NCBI GenBank assembly: GCA_035998495.1
Contig: DASYHP010000098.1
Span: 1-64,000 of the forward strand
Direction of reading: 5' to 3'
Source of the DNA: Mesorhizobium_B sp035998495
GTDB lineage: Bacteria > Pseudomonadota > Alphaproteobacteria > Rhizobiales > Rhizobiaceae
Length of the DNA: 64,000 bases
Below are positions 43,529-52,503 of this stretch, piece after piece; positions within the stretch are counted from its first letter, which is position 1; every line of letters begins with the position of its first letter. The position numbers and the translations under genes are program-made. The notes under the pieces are model-generated. The model was given only the letters and a program-made list of their open reading frames with translations, was not told the DNA's origin and made no database searches.

Positions 43529-44343
43529 TCGACCCCAACGTCAGATCGGGCCTGGCCGGCGACCCCGCGCCCGCCCACAAGCTCGGCGCGGCGGACCTCG
43601 TGCCGAAGCTGCCGAAAGCTCCGGCGTCGCCGCTGCCCGACCCCCTGCAGAACCCGCTCGCGGAGGAGCTGCGGGCGGAGGAAAACCCCTTCACGACCTC
43701 CGATTGGCGGATGCGGTCCTATGCCTGGGCGGGCTACACGCTGCGCTTCGTGCTGATCTTCGGCGCGGTTTTCACGGTGGTGCAGTTCCTTGCCGCGCGG
43801 GAAGAGAAACGAGTCGAACGCGCGCTTCAGCTCGCCGAAACCTGGGAGCGGCCCGAATACCAGGACGCGCAGAAGGCGCTGCGGGACCGCCTGGCCGACC
43901 TCAATGCGCGCTACGCCTCGCTCTTGGGCAGCGACCCCTCCGCCGAGGAGCTCGACGTTTATTACGACCGCATCGGCCAGGAGGCCATGACGGCGGAAGG
44001 CGGCGCGGCGCCCCTGGCCGAATTCCGGGAGCGCTTCGACCGCATCGTGTATTTCCTCAACCGGGTCAGCTTCTGCGTCGAGGAAAACATGTGCTCGGCC
44101 GAGGTGTCGGACGCCTATTTCGGCGACTACGCGCAGTCCTTCTGGAACTATTTCGGCGGCTATGTGCAGGCGCAGCGCCGGCGTGGGGCGCCCAACTACG
44201 CCAAGCCGATCGAATCCTTCGTCGCGCGCCGGCAGGACGCCGAACCGGAGGCGCCGGAAACTCCTCCTCCGCCCGCTGGCGTCGCGCCGGTGGCGCAGGC
44301 GCCGGGCGCCGCCGCACCCCAGCCGACAAGCGGCACGCCGTGA
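43525..44343 (+). CDS. Bitopic membrane protein of the caspase locus
   Basis: A 272-residue protein of unknown family. The Pro/Ala-rich N-terminal ~60 residues are cytoplasmic. One transmembrane helix lies at about 70-90 (YTLRFVLIFGAVFTVVQFLAA), then a helical, probably coiled region (EEKRVERALQLAETW, DAQKALRDRLADLNARY) and an aromatic segment (SFCVEENMCSAEVSDAYFGDYAQSFWNYFGGYVQ). The tail is Pro/Ala/Gln-rich. It overlaps the genes on both sides by four bases, between the small secreted protein and the WD40-caspase, and may anchor or scaffold their products at the inner membrane. That role is inference. Confidence 0.75.
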   Translation: MIDPNVRSGLAGDPAPAHKLGAADLVPKLPKAPASPLPDPLQNPLAEELRAEENPFTTSDWRMRSYAWAGYTLRFVLIFGAVFTVVQFLAAREEKRVERALQLAETWERPEYQDAQKALRDRLADLNARYASLLGSDPSAEELDVYYDRIGQEAMTAEGGAAPLAEFRERFDRIVYFLNRVSFCVEENMCSAEVSDAYFGDYAQSFWNYFGGYVQAQRRRGAPNYAKPIESFVARRQDAEPEAPETPPPPAGVAPVAQAPGAAAPQPTSGTP

Positions 44344-47342
44344 GGCTCTGGCTCCGCCTTCTGCTGCTTGTCGCGGCGCTCATCCCCGCCTCCGCCGGGG
44401 CGGAGACGTCTTTTTTCCTTGACCTCGACGCGGGCGGCCACCGCGCCTTCGTCAAGGAACTGGTCTTCACGCCGGACGGCCAGTTCCTCCTCTCGGCCTC
44501 CGACGACAAGACCGTCCGCGTCTGGGATGCTTCCACGGGCGTGACGGTCCGCACCCTGCGCGGCCAGATCGGGCCGGGCAACGAGGGCAAGATCTTCGCG
44601 CTGGCCGTCTCGCCCGATGGCCGCACCCTGGCTGTGGGCGGCTATTTCGGCCCGGGGCTGGGTGACAGCCCGCCCTATGGCGACGTGCGCCTGTTCGACC
44701 TTCGCAGCGGCAAGATTCTCGCCGTGCTCAAGGCACATGAATACGCGGTCTATGCCCTGGCCTTCTCGCCGGACGGGGCCATGCTGGCCGCCGGCGGGCA
44801 GGACGGGTTCGCCTATCTCTGGCGCAGGGACGAGGCGGCGGCCGAGGGCTGGACGCCGTTCAGCAAGCTGGACGCCGATTCCTGGCACCTGACCAAGCTC
44901 GCCTTCCTGGCCGGCGGGACGCGGCTGGCGGCCGCCACCGCCGACAACGGCTTTCGCCTGTGGCGCCTGCCCGAGGGCGAGGAGATCACGCTGCCCGAAG
45001 AGGCGGAAGCCTGGCGCGACGAAAGTGTTCGCGCGCTCGCGGTCTCGATGGATGGCAAGACCTTCGCCACGGGCAATGAAGCTGGCCGCGTCGCCCTATG
45101 GAGCGCCGAGGACGGAAATCTGCTCGGCGAACTGCCGCAGCAGGAGTTCGCCATCGGCTCGCTCCAGCTCGCGGGCGAGCGCATCGCTGTGTCCTGCGGC
45201 TATCGCTGCGCCGAAAAGAACCGCACGAGCGTGTGGACGCTGGGCGCGCAAAAGCCGCTCTTCGAGCACGGGATGCATGACGGCTCGGTCTTCGCCGGCG
45301 CCGTTTCGCCCGACGGGAGCACGATCGCCACGGCGGGCGGCACCAAGCACGCGATCCGGCTGTGGGACGCCGCCACTGGGGAGGAGCGCAAACTGCTGGA
45401 GGGCCGGGGCGCGCCGGTCATGGCGGTCGGCCTGGACGCGCGCGCGCAGTCGGTCGCCTGGGGGGCGCAGAACCCCTGCCCGGAGCGCGTGGCCTGCCCC
45501 GACCGGCAGGGCCGGCTGGAGACGAGCCTGAAACTGCCCACGACGGACCGCTTCCTGGAGCAGCCCGAGCCGTTGACGGGTGAGGGCGAAGGTTTTTCGC
45601 GGGCGGTCCATGAGGCGGGCGGCTGGTCGTTGAAGGCGGAGGAGGGGGGCGAAGAGGGCCTGGCCAACGCCGTGCTCGCCATCTTCCGCGACGGCGCGCC
45701 GGCGCGGAAGATCGTCAACGAGGCCACGACAGGCTACCTCCACGCCGCCTTCACGCTTCTGGGCGGCGGCAGCCGGCTCGTCACCGGCGGCAATGACGGG
45801 ACGATCATCGAATACGCGACCGACAGCGCCCGCCTCATCGGCGAGTTCCGCGGCGGGCACACGGGCGAGGTCCACGCCATCGCCGCCTCCGAAAAGCTCA
45901 ACCTGCTTCTCACGGGCAGCGCCGACCAGACGCTGGGGCTTTGGAACCTCAAAACGCGCGAGCTGATCGTCTCGCTCTTCTTCGCGGGCAAGGAATGGGT
46001 GATCTGGACGCCGCAGGGCTACTATTTCTCTTCCGACGAAGGCGACAAGCTGATCGGCTGGCATGTGAACCAGGGGCCGGATAAGGAGGCCCGCTTTGTG
46101 CGCGCGGCCCAGTTGAAGCGGCATCTGTGGAGTCCCGAGCTCGTTCGCCGGGCCATCATCCTGCAAAGTGCGGAAGCCGCGGTGAAGGAGATGCGGCCGG
46201 GCGTGGACCGCGAGCTCGAAAAGCTCCTGGGCCGCAAGCCGCCGGAGTTCGAGGTCAAGGTCGCGGCGGACCAGTCGGGCGTGGCGGAAGGCTTCGTGGC
46301 CCTGGAGATCGTGGCCGAGCCGGGCGTGGCGGAGGGGGCGGAGCTTTCCATCCTGTCGGGCAGCCGCCATGTGGGCGCGGGCGCGGCCACGCGCGCCGTC
46401 GGCGAGGGGCGGCGCGTCGTCGAGGTGCCGGTGGAGGAGGGCGAGAACCAGATCGCCGTCACCCTTTCCGACAGCTTCGGCTACATGACCGAGCGGGGCG
46501 TGAAGGCGATCGGCAGGAAGCGCGAGCAAAAGAAGCGCGGCAAACTCTTCGTGGCGGTGATCGGCGTCGAGGACTATCCGCTGCTGCCCGAGGCCTGCGC
46601 CGGCCGCTCCTGCGATCTGCGTTATCCCGTGGACGACGCGGCGGAATTCCTGAACGTGCTCGCGAAGCGCTCGGCGCCGATGTTCTCGGAGCTTGAGACG
46701 CTGGTGCTGGTCAACCGGGAGGCGCTGGGCGAGACGCCCGAGCGCGAGCAGGCGCTCGACGGCGCGGTCGGGCTCGACAGCCTCCTGGAGCCGGAGGCCG
46801 ACACGATCACCGACGAGCTGGCTGACTTCCTCGACCGGCCGGGGCCCGACGACACGACCTTCGTCTTCGTGGCCGGCCACGGCGTCAACGTGGACGAGGA
46901 TTATTACTTCGTGCCCACCGACGGCCGCATGGCGGACGAAAGCCGCTGGCGGCGCTCCTCGCTCGTGGACTGGGCGGACATCCAGAAGGCGGTGGAGCGG
47001 GCGGAAGGAACGCGCGTGATGCTGCTCGACACCTGCCACGCCCAGAACAGCTTCAACCCGCGGCTGGAGAAGGACGCGGCCGACGCCCGGATCGTGGTGT
47101 TTTCCGCGACCGCGGCGAACTCCACCGCCGCCGAGCTGCCCGAGCTCGGCCACGGCGTCTTCACCTTCTCGCTTCTGGAAGGCCTGCGCGGCAAGGCGGC
47201 GCGGGGCGCGGACGGCGTGCGGCTGCTGGATCTCGCGAGCTATCTCAGCCGCGAGGTGACGCGGCTGACGCAGGACCGGCAAAAACCCTTCTACTACATC
47301 TCCAACATGGAAGACATTCTGCTTGCCGGCCCGTCCTCCTGA
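44340..47342 (+). CDS. Exported WD40-repeat caspase-family protein
   Basis: A 1000-residue protein with a signal peptide (LWLRLLLLVAALIPASAGA), about nine to ten WD40-like repeats over residues ~25-580 (e.g. GHRAFVKELVFTPDGQFLLSASDDKTVRVWD; HTGEVHAIAA...TGSADQTLGLW), a GYYFSSDEGDKLIGWHVN connector, a beta-rich domain, and a C-terminal caspase domain from ~735: LFVAVIGVEDYPLLPEAC, catalytic His847 in FVFVAGHGVNV, catalytic Cys899 in VMLLDTCHAQNSF. The propeller probably senses or recruits a partner while the caspase cuts. The start is GTG 44340, overlapping the previous stop; the frame extending upstream is read-through. It overlaps the MEMO-CapA gene by 20 bp. Confidence 0.9.
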   Translation: MRLWLRLLLLVAALIPASAGAETSFFLDLDAGGHRAFVKELVFTPDGQFLLSASDDKTVRVWDASTGVTVRTLRGQIGPGNEGKIFALAVSPDGRTLAVGGYFGPGLGDSPPYGDVRLFDLRSGKILAVLKAHEYAVYALAFSPDGAMLAAGGQDGFAYLWRRDEAAAEGWTPFSKLDADSWHLTKLAFLAGGTRLAAATADNGFRLWRLPEGEEITLPEEAEAWRDESVRALAVSMDGKTFATGNEAGRVALWSAEDGNLLGELPQQEFAIGSLQLAGERIAVSCGYRCAEKNRTSVWTLGAQKPLFEHGMHDGSVFAGAVSPDGSTIATAGGTKHAIRLWDAATGEERKLLEGRGAPVMAVGLDARAQSVAWGAQNPCPERVACPDRQGRLETSLKLPTTDRFLEQPEPLTGEGEGFSRAVHEAGGWSLKAEEGGEEGLANAVLAIFRDGAPARKIVNEATTGYLHAAFTLLGGGSRLVTGGNDGTIIEYATDSARLIGEFRGGHTGEVHAIAASEKLNLLLTGSADQTLGLWNLKTRELIVSLFFAGKEWVIWTPQGYYFSSDEGDKLIGWHVNQGPDKEARFVRAAQLKRHLWSPELVRRAIILQSAEAAVKEMRPGVDRELEKLLGRKPPEFEVKVAADQSGVAEGFVALEIVAEPGVAEGAELSILSGSRHVGAGAATRAVGEGRRVVEVPVEEGENQIAVTLSDSFGYMTERGVKAIGRKREQKKRGKLFVAVIGVEDYPLLPEACAGRSCDLRYPVDDAAEFLNVLAKRSAPMFSELETLVLVNREALGETPEREQALDGAVGLDSLLEPEADTITDELADFLDRPGPDDTTFVFVAGHGVNVDEDYYFVPTDGRMADESRWRRSSLVDWADIQKAVERAEGTRVMLLDTCHAQNSFNPRLEKDAADARIVVFSATAANSTAAELPELGHGVFTFSLLEGLRGKAARGADGVRLLDLASYLSREVTRLTQDRQKPFYYISNMEDILLAGPSS

Positions 47343-49047
47343 ATGCTGGACGTTCCCGCGCGCGGCTTTCGCGCTGCTTCTCACATTGACGGCCGGCCCG
47401 GCCTGGGCCGTCTGCCCGCCGGACGGCCAAAACTTCCCCACTCTCTATCAGGATCACGCCCTGTTCGACGAAGCGATCCGGCGGGCGGATTCCTACCCGC
47501 CATCGCCATCGCCGCTCTCAGGCATCGCGGTGCCGCATCACCTCCTCGTCGCGCATCTGACGGCGCTCGGCTTTCGGGCCGCATCTGGCGCGCGGCCCGA
47601 AAGGATCGTCATCTTGTCGCCGGACCATTTCCGCCGGCTGGGGCGTCCGTTCGCGGTGGCTTTGCAGGGCTTCGACACCGTGTTCGGCCCGGTGCCGGCG
47701 GACCGCGCCGGCGGCGAGGCGCTCCTCGGCGCCTTGGGCGATCGGGCCGAGGCGAGCTGCCTGTTCGGCGCCGAGCACGGCGTCCACAGCCTGCTTCCCT
47801 TCGTGCGGGAAACGTTCCCGGACGTGCCGGTGATCGCGGTGGGCATCGCGCTCCGCTCCGGCGAGGCGGACTGGACGGCGCTGGCCGACGCGCTCGAGCC
47901 CTTGGCGGGCGAAAACGCCCTTGTCGTGCAGTCCACCGACTTCTCGCACTTCCTGCCGCAAGCGCAAGCGCGCGCCCGAGACCAGGAGGTCTTGAACCTT
48001 CTCGCCGCGGGCAGCCCGGCCGATCTCGCCGACCTGCATCAGCCCGATCATGTGGATTCGCTCGGCGCGCTGTTCGTCCAGGCGCTGCTTCAGGCGCGCC
48101 GCGGGGCGGAGGCGATCGTGGTCGCCAACGAGAACAGCCAGACCTACGAGGAAGACCTCGTCGCGGAAACCACGAGCTACATGGTCGCGCTATGGGGTTT
48201 TCCTGGCCGCAATGCGCCGCCGGCCTTCGGCGCGGAAAGGGTTTACGTCGCTGGTGACACGTTTTTCGGCCGCGCCATGCCCGAGGCGCTCGCCGACGAG
48301 CTTTCCGCCGAGCGCGTGGCGAACGCGGTGCTCGGCGTCACGGAAGGCGCGCCGCTCGCGGTCAACCTCGAAGGCGTGATCCTGCCCGAACTGCCGCCGA
48401 GCCTGCCGCACCTGACGCTCGCCATGCCGGCCGACGTCGCCATCCCCTGGCTCAAGCGGCTGAACGTCCGAGGCGTGAGCCTCGCCAACAACCACGCGCT
48501 CGACCTCGGGCCGGCGGGGCTCGCGGAGACCCGCGCGGCGCTTGCCGCGTCCGGCATCCCCGCGGTGGGCCAGGGCGAGGTCTTGAGTTTCGGCAAACTC
48601 GACCTCGTGGCGCTGACCGACCTCGACACGAACGCCGACCCGCAGACCGAATTGCTGACGCCAAGCGTGCTCGACGCGCTCCTCCGCGAGGGGGCGGACC
48701 GCGCGGTCGCGGGTTTCGTCCATTGGGGGCGAGAATGGGTGACGGAGCCCTCGGCCCGAGAGGAATGGCTGATCGCGGAGATGGAGCGGCGCGGGGTCGC
48801 GGTTGTCGCCGGCGCGCATCCGCACAGGGCGGCCGAAGACCTTCTCTTGCGGGCGGGCGGGCGGACGGCCGTGGCCTATTCGCTCGGCAATTTCCTGTTC
48901 GACCAGACCACGACGCGCGGCGCCTCGGGCGCGCTTCTGGAGCTGACCGTGTTCCCGCAGGGCACCGTTTTCTCGCGCCTCAGGCCCCTGCCCAACCTGT
49001 TCGACTTGGCGCGGGCGCGCCGCGCGGGAGTGCCGGAAGCGGACTAG
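47323..49047 (+). CDS. Exported MEMO-CapA fusion protein
   Basis: A 574-residue fusion of two enzyme-like domains behind a signal peptide (AAFALLLTLTAGPAWA). The N-terminal half is MEMO-like: GIAVPHHLLVAHLTAL, RIVILSPDHF, LFGAEHGVHSLLPFVRE, VIAVGI and VVQSTDFSHF supply the expected metal-site histidines. The C-terminal half is a CapA-type metallophosphoesterase: VYVAGDTFFGR, AVNLEGVI, GVSLANNHALDLGPAGLAET, GFVHWGREW, VVAGAHPHR and YSLGNFLFDQ. CapA proteins act in poly-gamma-glutamate or related polymer handling; MEMO proteins are metal-dependent dioxygenase relatives. The TTG start lies inside the WD40-caspase gene; no ATG fits the signal peptide. Confidence 0.85.
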   Translation: MPARPPECWTFPRAAFALLLTLTAGPAWAVCPPDGQNFPTLYQDHALFDEAIRRADSYPPSPSPLSGIAVPHHLLVAHLTALGFRAASGARPERIVILSPDHFRRLGRPFAVALQGFDTVFGPVPADRAGGEALLGALGDRAEASCLFGAEHGVHSLLPFVRETFPDVPVIAVGIALRSGEADWTALADALEPLAGENALVVQSTDFSHFLPQAQARARDQEVLNLLAAGSPADLADLHQPDHVDSLGALFVQALLQARRGAEAIVVANENSQTYEEDLVAETTSYMVALWGFPGRNAPPAFGAERVYVAGDTFFGRAMPEALADELSAERVANAVLGVTEGAPLAVNLEGVILPELPPSLPHLTLAMPADVAIPWLKRLNVRGVSLANNHALDLGPAGLAETRAALAASGIPAVGQGEVLSFGKLDLVALTDLDTNADPQTELLTPSVLDALLREGADRAVAGFVHWGREWVTEPSAREEWLIAEMERRGVAVVAGAHPHRAAEDLLLRAGGRTAVAYSLGNFLFDQTTTRGASGALLELTVFPQGTVFSRLRPLPNLFDLARARRAGVPEAD

Positions 49048-49084
49048 CCGGCGTCGGTTGCGCTGAGAGGCAAGGGACCGCCCC

Positions 49085-50905
49085 TCAACACGCGCCATAC
49101 TCCTCCGGCAGCGTGCATTGGGCGGGCGTGGTGCCCGTCACAAAGCCGGACGGCTTCGGCTTGTAATAGTAGAGGCTGACGGGCGGGCTCAGCCGTTCCG
49201 TGCCGTCGGCGAAGCCGGCGGCCACGCGGAACACATGATAGGACGACATCTCGGCCGACATCTTGAGATGCGATTTCAGCCGCGACACGTTGCGGTTGCC
49301 GCGCACCTGGAGGGGAACCGCGTAATTCTGCTTGTTGATGGGCAGCCTGACGTCTTGGTAGCGCAGCGCCTCGGGCGAGCCGCCGAAGCCGTCGCCGCAC
49401 TCGGCGAGCGGGGTCGGCACCTCGATCGTGGCCAGCGCGACCGTGGCCTTCAAGGGCTCGGTGGCGTGATAAACATTGCCGTGGTCGTCGCGCCAGTCAT
49501 AGTCGAGCTGGCCCACCGCCGTGGTGAAGAGCTTGTCCTCGCCCCACACGAAGTCGGCGATGTCGCCGAAGCCCACCGTGTTGAAGACGGAGGCGCGGCA
49601 GACATTCATGTTGTCCATGGACGGGCAGGTGAAGCCGCCTTGCGCAAGCGCGTCGGTGTTCACGCCCGCCTCGCGGAGCACGCCGTCGAGCATCACGTCC
49701 ATTCCATCGTCGAAGGCGCCGACATCCACGGTGAAGGAGCGGCTGCGCGCGTCCTCGGTGTCCGGCTCGGCGCCGGCGAACTGGAGCGTGAGCCGGGCGT
49801 TCTCAGGCTTGCCCCAGCCGTGGTTCAGGAGCGAAAAGGAGGGCCTGAAGCCGACGCAGCCCACATGCTCGCTGAGCGACAGCATGGGCTTTCGGTAGGC
49901 TTCGCTCGTGTCCACCCTGAGCTCGAGGTCGTCGAGCTTCACGCGCTTGCCGTCGGTGGTGGAGAGCTCCACCTCCACGAAGGCCGGCGCGCTTTCCCAG
50001 TCGATGCCGGTGAAAACCCAGTCGCCGATGTCGATCACGTCCGCGCCGTTCCAAACATCGTTGACGGCGGGGTCTTCGGGGTAGATGGCGATGCCCTGGT
50101 CGTCCACCAGATGGACGTAGCGCATGTCCGACTGCTGGGTCATGCGCGGGTCCACGGACACGGCGATCTCCGCCCGGGCGGCGGCCCCTTCGCCCCCGTC
50201 CTGCACGCGCAAAAAACCGCCGAGGAGCGCGTCGGCCACGCCGGACGGCCGCGCGCCCTTCTCCTCCACGCCGAATGTCCAGCGCGAGGTGTAGCGGGTG
50301 CCGCCCGCGAGCCTGGTCTCGCCGGCGCCATGCCGCAACCCGTCGCGAAAAAGCCCCTCGTAGATTTCGCCCGTCGCAAGCGCGAGCCGCCCGCGGCCCT
50401 CCGGTCGCCCTTGCCGGAATTCGCCCTCGTAGCGGTCGCCCCGCGAACTGACGTGGACGCCCCGGCCTTCGAGCAGGCCATCGCGAAAACTGCCCTCGAA
50501 GGTCTCGCCCGAGCGGATCTCCAGCCGGCCCTTGCCGTGCGGCCGGCCGTCCTTCATCTCGCCCTCGAAACTGCTGAACACGGCCGTCTTGTCGTAGGAC
50601 GCCGCGCCGCGCACAAGCCAGACGAGTTTCCCCTTGCCCTCGATAACGCCGTCGGGCGGCAGATCTTGCGCGCCCGCCTCGGGCTCCCAGGAAAAATCGA
50701 GGTTCCGTTCGGGGGAGAAATCCCAGACCTTGAGAAGCCGGCGTTCGACCGTGCGGGTTTCCAGGTTGTAGAGCGTCTGCACGCGGGCGGCCCAGGCGCC
50801 GCCCTCCGCATCCGCGGCCCAAGTGGCGGGCGCGCAAGAACTCGCCCACGCGAAAAACACCGCCGCCAGGCACAGCCCGCGGCGCCTCCCTCTGGAATTC
50901 GGCAT
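49085..50905 (-). CDS. Exported MORN-repeat protein
   Basis: A 606-residue secreted protein with a signal peptide (GLCLAAVFFAWASSCAPATWA). Residues ~100-210 hold four MORN repeats: FEGEMKDGRPHGKGRLEI, FEGSFRDGLLEGRGVHV, YEGEFRQGRPEGRGRLAL and YEGLFRDGLRHGAGETRL. The remaining ~380 residues are a beta-rich region with several cysteines that I cannot assign. MORN arrays often bind lipids or act as scaffolds. ATG 50905 starts the signal peptide. It converges on the MEMO-CapA gene (37 bp apart) and follows a bidirectional terminator, so it is a separate unit beside the caspase locus. Confidence 0.82.
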   Translation of the reverse strand: MPNSRGRRRGLCLAAVFFAWASSCAPATWAADAEGGAWAARVQTLYNLETRTVERRLLKVWDFSPERNLDFSWEPEAGAQDLPPDGVIEGKGKLVWLVRGAASYDKTAVFSSFEGEMKDGRPHGKGRLEIRSGETFEGSFRDGLLEGRGVHVSSRGDRYEGEFRQGRPEGRGRLALATGEIYEGLFRDGLRHGAGETRLAGGTRYTSRWTFGVEEKGARPSGVADALLGGFLRVQDGGEGAAARAEIAVSVDPRMTQQSDMRYVHLVDDQGIAIYPEDPAVNDVWNGADVIDIGDWVFTGIDWESAPAFVEVELSTTDGKRVKLDDLELRVDTSEAYRKPMLSLSEHVGCVGFRPSFSLLNHGWGKPENARLTLQFAGAEPDTEDARSRSFTVDVGAFDDGMDVMLDGVLREAGVNTDALAQGGFTCPSMDNMNVCRASVFNTVGFGDIADFVWGEDKLFTTAVGQLDYDWRDDHGNVYHATEPLKATVALATIEVPTPLAECGDGFGGSPEALRYQDVRLPINKQNYAVPLQVRGNRNVSRLKSHLKMSAEMSSYHVFRVAAGFADGTERLSPPVSLYYYKPKPSGFVTGTTPAQCTLPEEYGAC

Positions 50906-51002
50906 GGTCCGCCCCTTCAGACCCACTTGATGCGGCAGAGACTGCCTTGACGCCGCGGCAGGAGTCAATCAGCCGGAACGTCTTGCCGGAGGAGGAGCGG
51001 AC

Positions 51003-51041
51003 AAGCAAAAGGCCGGCGGGAGCGCCGCCGGCCTTTTGCTT
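51003..51041. terminator. Intrinsic terminator, 17-bp stem
   Basis: AAGCAAAAGGCCGGCGG (51003-51019) and its exact reverse complement (51025-51041) enclose a 5-base loop. The GC core is flanked by A and T runs on both sides, so it can terminate in either direction. It lies 21 bp after the stop of the V8-like protease gene on the minus strand, which it most likely serves. Confidence 0.9.
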
Positions 51042-51062
51042 GATCCGCAGGATGCGGTCGGG

Positions 51063-52238
51063 TCACTTATAAACGCTGTTGATCCACTCGATATAGGCCG
51101 AGTTGAGCCTGAGCGCGAGGTTGCCGCCCTCGCCGCCGGCCACGTTCACGCCCAGGATCACGCGCTCCTTGGCGGTGTTGTCATAGGCATAGACGGACGC
51201 CCCGCTCGACCCCTGGAACGTGTCGCAGTCGTAGAGGAGGTAGTCGGGCCCGATGTTCTCGGCCATCACGTCGCAGGTGGCCCGCCACATGGTGCCGGCC
51301 GGCTTGTCGCCGGGATAGCCCACGATGTTGGCGGAGAAGTCTCCCAGTCCCGGCACGTCGGAGGCCGCGAGCCAGCCGAGATAATCGCCCAAGGGCTCCT
51401 TGAGCGTGACGACCCCCAGGTCCCAGGGGATCACATCGACATAGTCGGTCTTGTAGTTGTCGATGAAGCCCTGGAGGATGGTGGTGCTTTCCACCTCGAA
51501 GGCGCCGTAGGGGACCACGGTCTCGCCGTTGACGGCCGGGGCGTAGATCACCTCGTCCATCCAGCCGCCCGCCGTGCCGTCCGCATTCTTCTTCGTGTGG
51601 TCATAGAGGCAGTGCGCGGCCGTGAGCACGGTGCGCGGGCCGATCAAGGTCCCCGAGCAGGTGCCGCCCGAGCCGTTCTTGTTGGTCAGCAGCAGCAGGC
51701 CGACCGTCCGGAACGGATAGGCCGTGGTGTCGCTGACCTGCAAGCGGTCGTCCGCGCCGAACACCTGGCGCTCGGATTCCTCGCCTCCCTCGGCGTCGGT
51801 CGCCTGCTGCGTTTCCGTTGCCGGCTCGGCCGCCGCCCCCTCGAAGGCCGGATCGGGCGCGGGCTGGATTTCGCCGCCCGCCTCGCCGCCGCGGCTCTCT
51901 TCGCCCTCAGGGGCCGCGTTCATCTGCTCGACCGCGCTCTTGACCGATTCGGGCGCATCCGTGCGCGTCACCTCGCCGCCGCTGCTGCGGGTGACGGCGC
52001 CGAGCGCGCGCAGGGCGGCCGCATCGTCGAGCATCGGGGCCGCGCGCGTCGCCCCTTCTTCCACTTGCGGCGTGGGGATCGGCTGGGCGGCGCCTAAGAG
52101 TGCGCCGCTCACCTCCGCCCCGCGCGGCGCCTCGCCGCTGCCCTCCTGGGCCGCCCCCAGTTCCTGCGCCCAGGTCGGGCTCATGGCCACGCCGGCCAGA
52201 AGCAGCGCGACGCTTGCGGTCTTCACGAAAGTTCTCAT
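51063..52238 (-). CDS. Exported V8/trypsin-like serine protease
   Basis: A 391-residue secreted serine protease. A signal peptide (VALLLAGVAMSPTWA) is followed by ~140 low-complexity Glu/Ala/Gly-rich residues, probably a propeptide or spacer, then an S1B-type (glutamyl endopeptidase-like) domain. The triad is His in TVLTAAHCLYD, Asp in PWDLGVVTLKEP and Ser in FQGSSGASVYAYD; GTCSGTLIGPRTVL and CDVMAE...YDCDTF suggest disulfides. ATG 52238 starts the signal peptide. It is divergent from a second, different trypsin-like gene across 265 bp and ends at a strong terminator. Confidence 0.9.
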   Translation of the reverse strand: MRTFVKTASVALLLAGVAMSPTWAQELGAAQEGSGEAPRGAEVSGALLGAAQPIPTPQVEEGATRAAPMLDDAAALRALGAVTRSSGGEVTRTDAPESVKSAVEQMNAAPEGEESRGGEAGGEIQPAPDPAFEGAAAEPATETQQATDAEGGEESERQVFGADDRLQVSDTTAYPFRTVGLLLLTNKNGSGGTCSGTLIGPRTVLTAAHCLYDHTKKNADGTAGGWMDEVIYAPAVNGETVVPYGAFEVESTTILQGFIDNYKTDYVDVIPWDLGVVTLKEPLGDYLGWLAASDVPGLGDFSANIVGYPGDKPAGTMWRATCDVMAENIGPDYLLYDCDTFQGSSGASVYAYDNTAKERVILGVNVAGGEGGNLALRLNSAYIEWINSVYK

Positions 52239-52503
52239 GACTGTTTCTCCCAAGTCCCGTGAGGACCACAGCAGAACAGCCGGAAAATGTCGAGATCGTG
52301 AAATGATGTGAGCGAGCGTGAGGCGGAGCCGCGGATTCTTCGCGGCGGCTCTGCGCGCTTGGCGTCGGGCCGCAATTGAGCCAAGATCATGCGTCGTGTG
52401 AACGGCGCGAGCTTTGAGGCGGGGTGCTTCCGGGCCGACAGGGGATAGGGAGTTCTCTCGCGGCGGACGGCCGGCGAAAGCTCCCGGAAAAGGGGAGAGA
52501 ACC

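Noticed and set aside
40875..47342. Caspase genes as a CRISPR-associated or gasdermin-type cell-death system
   Set aside because: No CRISPR array, Cas gene or gasdermin-like gene is present, and signal peptides place the caspases outside the cytoplasm.
49118..50950. 610-residue plus-strand frame opposite the MORN gene
   Set aside because: The minus frame has a signal peptide and MORN repeats; the plus frame is an antisense shadow.
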